Source of the DNA: PHAA01 sp964584415
Lineage (GTDB): Bacteria > Bacillota > Syntrophomonadia > Syntrophomonadales > Syntrophomonadaceae
Reading direction: 5' to 3'
NCBI GenBank assembly: GCA_964584415.1
Contig: CAZOZX010000023.1
Span: forward strand, 1-23,849
Length of the DNA: 23,849 bases
Shown here: one piece after another, positions 21,910 to 23,849 of the stretch
How the letters are laid out: the number at the start of each line of letters is the position of its first letter
Position numbering within the stretch: the first letter of the stretch is position 1
The notes under the pieces: model-generated
The model's input: only the letters and a program-made list of their open reading frames with translations
What the model was told of the DNA's origin: nothing
Databases searched by the model: none
Program-made: the position numbers and the translations under genes

Positions 21910-22179
21910 ATGCATGAACATTCCTTGACTTTGGCCAATCGGCAGAACCTGCAGCTTTCCGGGGTTACCAATGTGATCGCTTTCGATGAAGATGAAATAG
22001 TTTTGGAAACATCTCAGGGTTATCTCTCAATTAATGGGACTGAACTGCATATTAATATGTTGAATCTCGATCAGGGTCAGGTTGCTATCCAAGGAACTTT
22101 TAATAATCTCGGTTACAAAGCCCAAGGTACGGATTTAAAATCCAAAGGAAAAAATATTCTCAACCGTTTGCTTAAATAG
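21910..22179 (+). CDS. yabP: Sporulation protein YabP
   Basis: YabP is a small protein of the YabP/YqfC family, needed in some species for efficient sporulation; its biochemistry is unknown. The 89-residue product begins 'MHEHSLTLANRQNLQLSGV', carries 'VIAFDEDEIVLETSQGYL' and 'NMLNLDQGQVAIQGTFN', all family hallmarks of a beta-rich fold. ATG 21910 follows AAGGAGG (21895-21901) by 8 nt; the open frame runs 62 codons further upstream, but that part crosses the rqcP terminator and is not coding. It is followed 14 nt later by yabQ, forming a mother-cell pair. Confidence 0.94.
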   Translation: MHEHSLTLANRQNLQLSGVTNVIAFDEDEIVLETSQGYLSINGTELHINMLNLDQGQVAIQGTFNNLGYKAQGTDLKSKGKNILNRLLK

Positions 22180-22193
22180 GGAGGTCGGGAAGT

Positions 22194-22616
22194 TTGGGGC
22201 CGCTTGCCCAGATAGAAGACTTCATATTAACATCTATTCTAGGAATACTGGCCGGGTTGATATTTGATTATTATCAAGCAATTTTAAGAGGGGTCAGAAT
22301 TAAAAGATATCCCCAATATATTTTGGACATGACTGTTTGGTTAATTATGATTGCCATTGTCGGAATGGCGCTCTTAATTATCAACCAGGCGGAAATTCGA
22401 GTATACGTATTCATTGCTATGCTGGCCGGAGTCGTCATATATTTCCGAATGTTTGCACCTTTTTTACGGCAACCGGTAGATGCCCTTGGTCTGGCAACTG
22501 CTAAATTACTGAAAAGGTTCATAAGGGCGCTTTTTCAACCAATTAGATTATTAATATCTGTGTTTAAGGAAAAACTGCAACAACACCAGCAGCCCCCTGA
22601 AGATCCAATTGAATAA
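22194..22616 (+). CDS. yabQ: Sporulation protein YabQ
   Basis: YabQ is a polytopic membrane protein required for spore cortex formation in B. subtilis, localised in the membranes around the forespore. The 140-residue product has about three to four hydrophobic segments (including 'SILGILAGLIFDYYQAIL', 'VWLIMIAIVGMALLI' and 'VYVFIAMLAGVVIYF') and a basic, glutamine-rich tail. It is shorter than B. subtilis YabQ (about 211 residues), which has a longer C-terminus. TTG 22194 follows GGGAGGT by 8 nt. Confidence 0.88.
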   Translation: MGPLAQIEDFILTSILGILAGLIFDYYQAILRGVRIKRYPQYILDMTVWLIMIAIVGMALLIINQAEIRVYVFIAMLAGVVIYFRMFAPFLRQPVDALGLATAKLLKRFIRALFQPIRLLISVFKEKLQQHQQPPEDPIE

Positions 22617-22680
22617 AAAATAAATATTGGAAATTATGGCAGGAGTATTGCTATTGCTCCCCGAAAACCGCATAATAAAT

Positions 22681-22712
22681 TTGTCCACATATTGTGGATT
22701 ATATGTGGATGT
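22681..22712 (+). repeat. Cluster of three DnaA-box-like 9-mers / inverted repeat
   Basis: Three copies of the core TCCACA occur in 32 bp. TTGTCCACA (22681-22689, plus) and the reverse of TGTGGATTA (22693-22701) each differ from the DnaA box TTATCCACA by one base; the reverse of TGTGGATGT (22704-22712) by two. TCCACATAT/ATATGTGGA (22684-22692, 22701-22709) is also a 9-bp inverted repeat. It could be a DnaA site or the operator of another regulator. Confidence 0.5.
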
Positions 22713-22720
22713 TATATATT
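22692..22720 (+). promoter_or_regulatory. Possible promoter within the repeat cluster
   Basis: TTGTGG (22692-22697), 17 nt, then TATATT (22715-22720). Initiation would fall at or next to the ATG at 22727, implying a leaderless or nearly leaderless mRNA, which agrees with the absent ribosome site. Confidence 0.3.
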
Positions 22721-22726
22721 AATCAT

Positions 22727-22969
22727 ATGCGGATTGAAATCAGGGGAGCAGAAAAACTGAGCTTTAGGGAAAGACAAGTGGTAGTACTCAAGGAAATGGG
22801 TAAAAGCAGCACAGAGATCTGCCGCACTTTGAATATAACTGCTAGTACAGTGGCCACCTTATATAATCGTGCCCGCAGTAAAGGGTATGAAGTTGTGATC
22901 GTGCTCCCTGGAGATGCTCTGGGTATATTTGACGAGGAGGACGAAGATATTGAAGTTAAGAATCAATAA
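22727..22969 (+). CDS. Sigma-region-4-like HTH protein upstream of divIC
   Basis: An 80-residue protein with one recognisable element: residues ~12-60 ('LSFRERQVVVLKEMGKSSTE' through 'TLNITASTVATLYNRARSKG') resemble sigma-70 region 4 / LuxR-type helix-turn-helix ('LSxRExxVL...G.s..eIa..L.is..TV...'). After it comes a hydrophobic strand 'YEVVIVLPG' and an acidic tail. No core promoter-melting sigma regions are present, so it is a small DNA-binding protein, not a full sigma factor. The start is uncertain: ATG 22727 has no ribosome site, and a GTG at 22694 also lacks one and falls within the repeat cluster. Its 3' end overlaps the divIC start by 20 nt. Role unknown; control of division genes is conceivable from context alone. 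Confidence 0.68.
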   Translation: MRIEIRGAEKLSFRERQVVVLKEMGKSSTEICRTLNITASTVATLYNRARSKGYEVVIVLPGDALGIFDEEDEDIEVKNQ

Positions 22970-23234
22970 GCGCTTTCGTCTGGTAGTGACGGGGGTGCTG
23001 TTTTTCATCCTTATTATCACCATTGTTCCTCGTATATCAACTATATACCAGCTTTCTCATCGCAAAAAGGAGCTCATTGAACAAAAACAGCAGCTGGCCC
23101 TTACAAATGATAAATATCAAAAGACACTGGCTGATATACAATCCCCCTTAGGCATTGAACGTATTGCCCGCGAACAATTGGGCATGGTAAAGAAAGGTGA
23201 AAGGACAGTCATCAGAGTAGTACCAGAGGAGTAA
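22950..23234 (+). CDS. divIC: Septum formation initiator DivIC
   Basis: DivIC (FtsB-like) is a bitopic division protein that forms a complex with DivIB and FtsL at the septum. The 94-residue product has a basic cytoplasmic head ('LKLRINKRFRL'), one membrane helix (~residues 13-28, 'VVTGVLFFILIITIVP'), a coiled coil ('RKKELIEQKQQLALTNDKYQ') and the family end 'SPLGIERIAREQLGMVKKGE'. TTG 22950 follows GAGGAGG (22934-22940) by 9 nt and overlaps the HTH gene, suggesting coupling. The open frame extends 12 codons further upstream to 22914. Position before yabR matches B. subtilis. Confidence 0.93.
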   Translation: MKLRINKRFRLVVTGVLFFILIITIVPRISTIYQLSHRKKELIEQKQQLALTNDKYQKTLADIQSPLGIERIAREQLGMVKKGERTVIRVVPEE

Positions 23235-23252
23235 TTTGCTTACAATTGCTGG

Positions 23253-23281
23253 TTGACTACTTCCCGTGTATACAATAGAAT
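23253..23281 (+). promoter_or_regulatory. Sigma-A promoter of the S1-domain gene
   Basis: TTGACT (23253-23258), 17 nt, then TAGAAT (23276-23281); 5 of 6 at each box. It lies between divIC and the S1-domain gene. Confidence 0.65.
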
Positions 23282-23317
23282 AAAAATAGTATGATTTTGA
23301 GGGGGATCTTAACATCT

Positions 23318-23767
23318 ATGCCAACTGAACAAACTAATATTGCACCCGGCGACATTGTTGAGGGAAAAGTTCAGGGAATCACTAATTTTGGGGCCTTCAT
23401 TGAGTTGCCGGGGAGTCTGGTAGGGCTGGTACACATCTCAGAGATTGCCGACACCTATGTAAAAGATGTGAAGGATTTTGTTAAAGAAGGCGATATCGTA
23501 AAAGTTAAGGTTCTGAATGTGGCCGGGAAGAAAATAGGATTATCGATTAAGCAAACCCTGCCACCAAAGGTTGTACCGCCAAGAGTCAACCGCCCAGAGG
23601 TTAAACCGGAAGCAGTACGCAGGGATAGTAGGAGCTTCAACCCCAAACGTAATGATGCTCCAATTAGTTTAGATGATAAGATTGCCCGTTTCCTGAAAGA
23701 AAGCGATGAGAGAATGCAGCCTCTCAAGAACAAAATAGATACCAGAAAAAGATCTAAAAATAATTAA
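23318..23767 (+). CDS. yabR: S1 RNA-binding domain protein (YabR-like)
   Basis: A 149-residue protein with one S1 OB-fold domain (residues ~8-80): 'PGDIVEGKVQGITNFGAFIE', 'GLVHISEIADTYVKDV', 'GKKIGLSIKQ', typical of RNA-binding S1 domains such as YabR and polynucleotide phosphorylase. A basic, proline-rich linker ('PRVNRPEVKPEAVRRDSRSF') leads to a short helical tail 'LDDKIARFLKESDERM' and lysine/arginine-rich end. This C-terminal region resembles that of general stress protein 13/CvfD-type homologues, which act in RNA metabolism. ATG 23318 follows GAGGGGG (23299-23305) by 12 nt, rather long; an ATG at 23291 would be too close to the predicted transcription start near 23288. In B. subtilis yabR likewise follows divIC. 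Confidence 0.92.
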   Translation: MPTEQTNIAPGDIVEGKVQGITNFGAFIELPGSLVGLVHISEIADTYVKDVKDFVKEGDIVKVKVLNVAGKKIGLSIKQTLPPKVVPPRVNRPEVKPEAVRRDSRSFNPKRNDAPISLDDKIARFLKESDERMQPLKNKIDTRKRSKNN

Positions 23768-23776
23768 AAAGAAAAA

Positions 23777-23796
23777 AGCACTTCTGCAGAAGTGCT
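23777..23796. terminator. Perfect palindrome, terminator for minus-strand transcription
   Basis: A 20-bp palindrome with arms AGCACTTCTG. On the minus strand it is followed by a long T-run (complement of A's at 23765-23777), so it works best as a terminator for transcripts coming from the right. On the plus strand there is no U-run after it. Confidence 0.6.
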
Positions 23797-23809
23797 CAGA
23801 CTGTCAAAT

Positions 23810-23843
23810 AACCCCCGCCAAATCGGAAGAAATGGCGGGGGTT
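23810..23843 (+). terminator. GC-rich hairpin after the S1 gene
   Basis: AACCCCCGCCA (23810-23820) pairs with TGGCGGGGGTT (23833-23843) over a 12-nt loop. The T-run is minimal on the plus strand before the window ends, so terminator function is likely but not certain. Confidence 0.55.
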
Positions 23844-23849
23844 AAGTGC

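Noticed and set aside
1..23849. tRNA, rRNA, CRISPR arrays, insertion sequences, riboswitches
   Set aside because: None recognised on reading both strands; no repeat-spacer pattern, transposase motif or long conserved leader was seen.

Overview
The window looks like chromosomal core DNA of an anaerobic, endospore-forming Firmicute of class Clostridia, probably near Syntrophomonadaceae/Peptococcaceae. That placement is an inference from gene content and base composition and was not checked by search. The sporulation and germination genes (spoIIR, fin-like, a ger operon, spoVT, yabP, yabQ), strong GGAGG-type ribosome sites, frequent TTG starts and U-tailed terminators all fit. Gene order follows the Bacillus subtilis block veg - ispE - glmU - prs - pth(spoVC) - fin - mfd - spoVT - yabM - mazG(yabN) - rqcP(yabO) - yabP - yabQ - divIC - yabR, with several insertions and replacements.

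Region 1 (1-3900): veg sits behind two tandem vegetative-type promoters. It is followed by two poorly known proteins, one with a C-terminal coiled coil and one cysteine-rich with a sigma-K-like promoter. Next come a patatin-like lipase whose 3' end overlaps a 52-residue ribbon-helix-helix gene, and a 37-residue membrane peptide on the minus strand behind a strong promoter. Region 2 (3900-10500): spoIIR (sigma-F-like promoter), ispE, a GntR/FCD regulator, a MobA-like nucleotidyltransferase, glmU, prs, pth, and a 53-residue zinc-ribbon protein in the position of the anti-sigma-F factor Fin. A sigma-F-like promoter lies between pth and this last gene.

Region 3 (10500-18000): mfd converges on a minus-strand germinant-receptor operon ordered B-A-C plus a fourth small membrane gene resembling the 'D' subunits of such receptors. 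The operon diverges from spoVT, which has a sigma-G-like promoter. Region 4 (18000-23849): spoVT, a SpoVB/YabM-type flippase, stand-alone MazG, HU, RqcP (S4 domain), YabP, YabQ, a sigma-region-4-like HTH protein behind a cluster of DnaA-box-like repeats, DivIC, and a YabR-like S1 protein ending in two strong hairpins.

Functionally the block mixes housekeeping (UDP-GlcNAc, PRPP, isoprenoid precursors, translation quality control, transcription-coupled repair, division) with forespore and mother-cell sporulation genes. I found 29 supportable coding genes, four of them too short or too hidden for a simple ORF scan (RHH protein, membrane peptide, Fin-like protein, Ger D-like protein). I saw no tRNA, rRNA, CRISPR array, transposase or prophage gene. 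No gene-free stretch exceeds about 300 bases once the small genes are counted.
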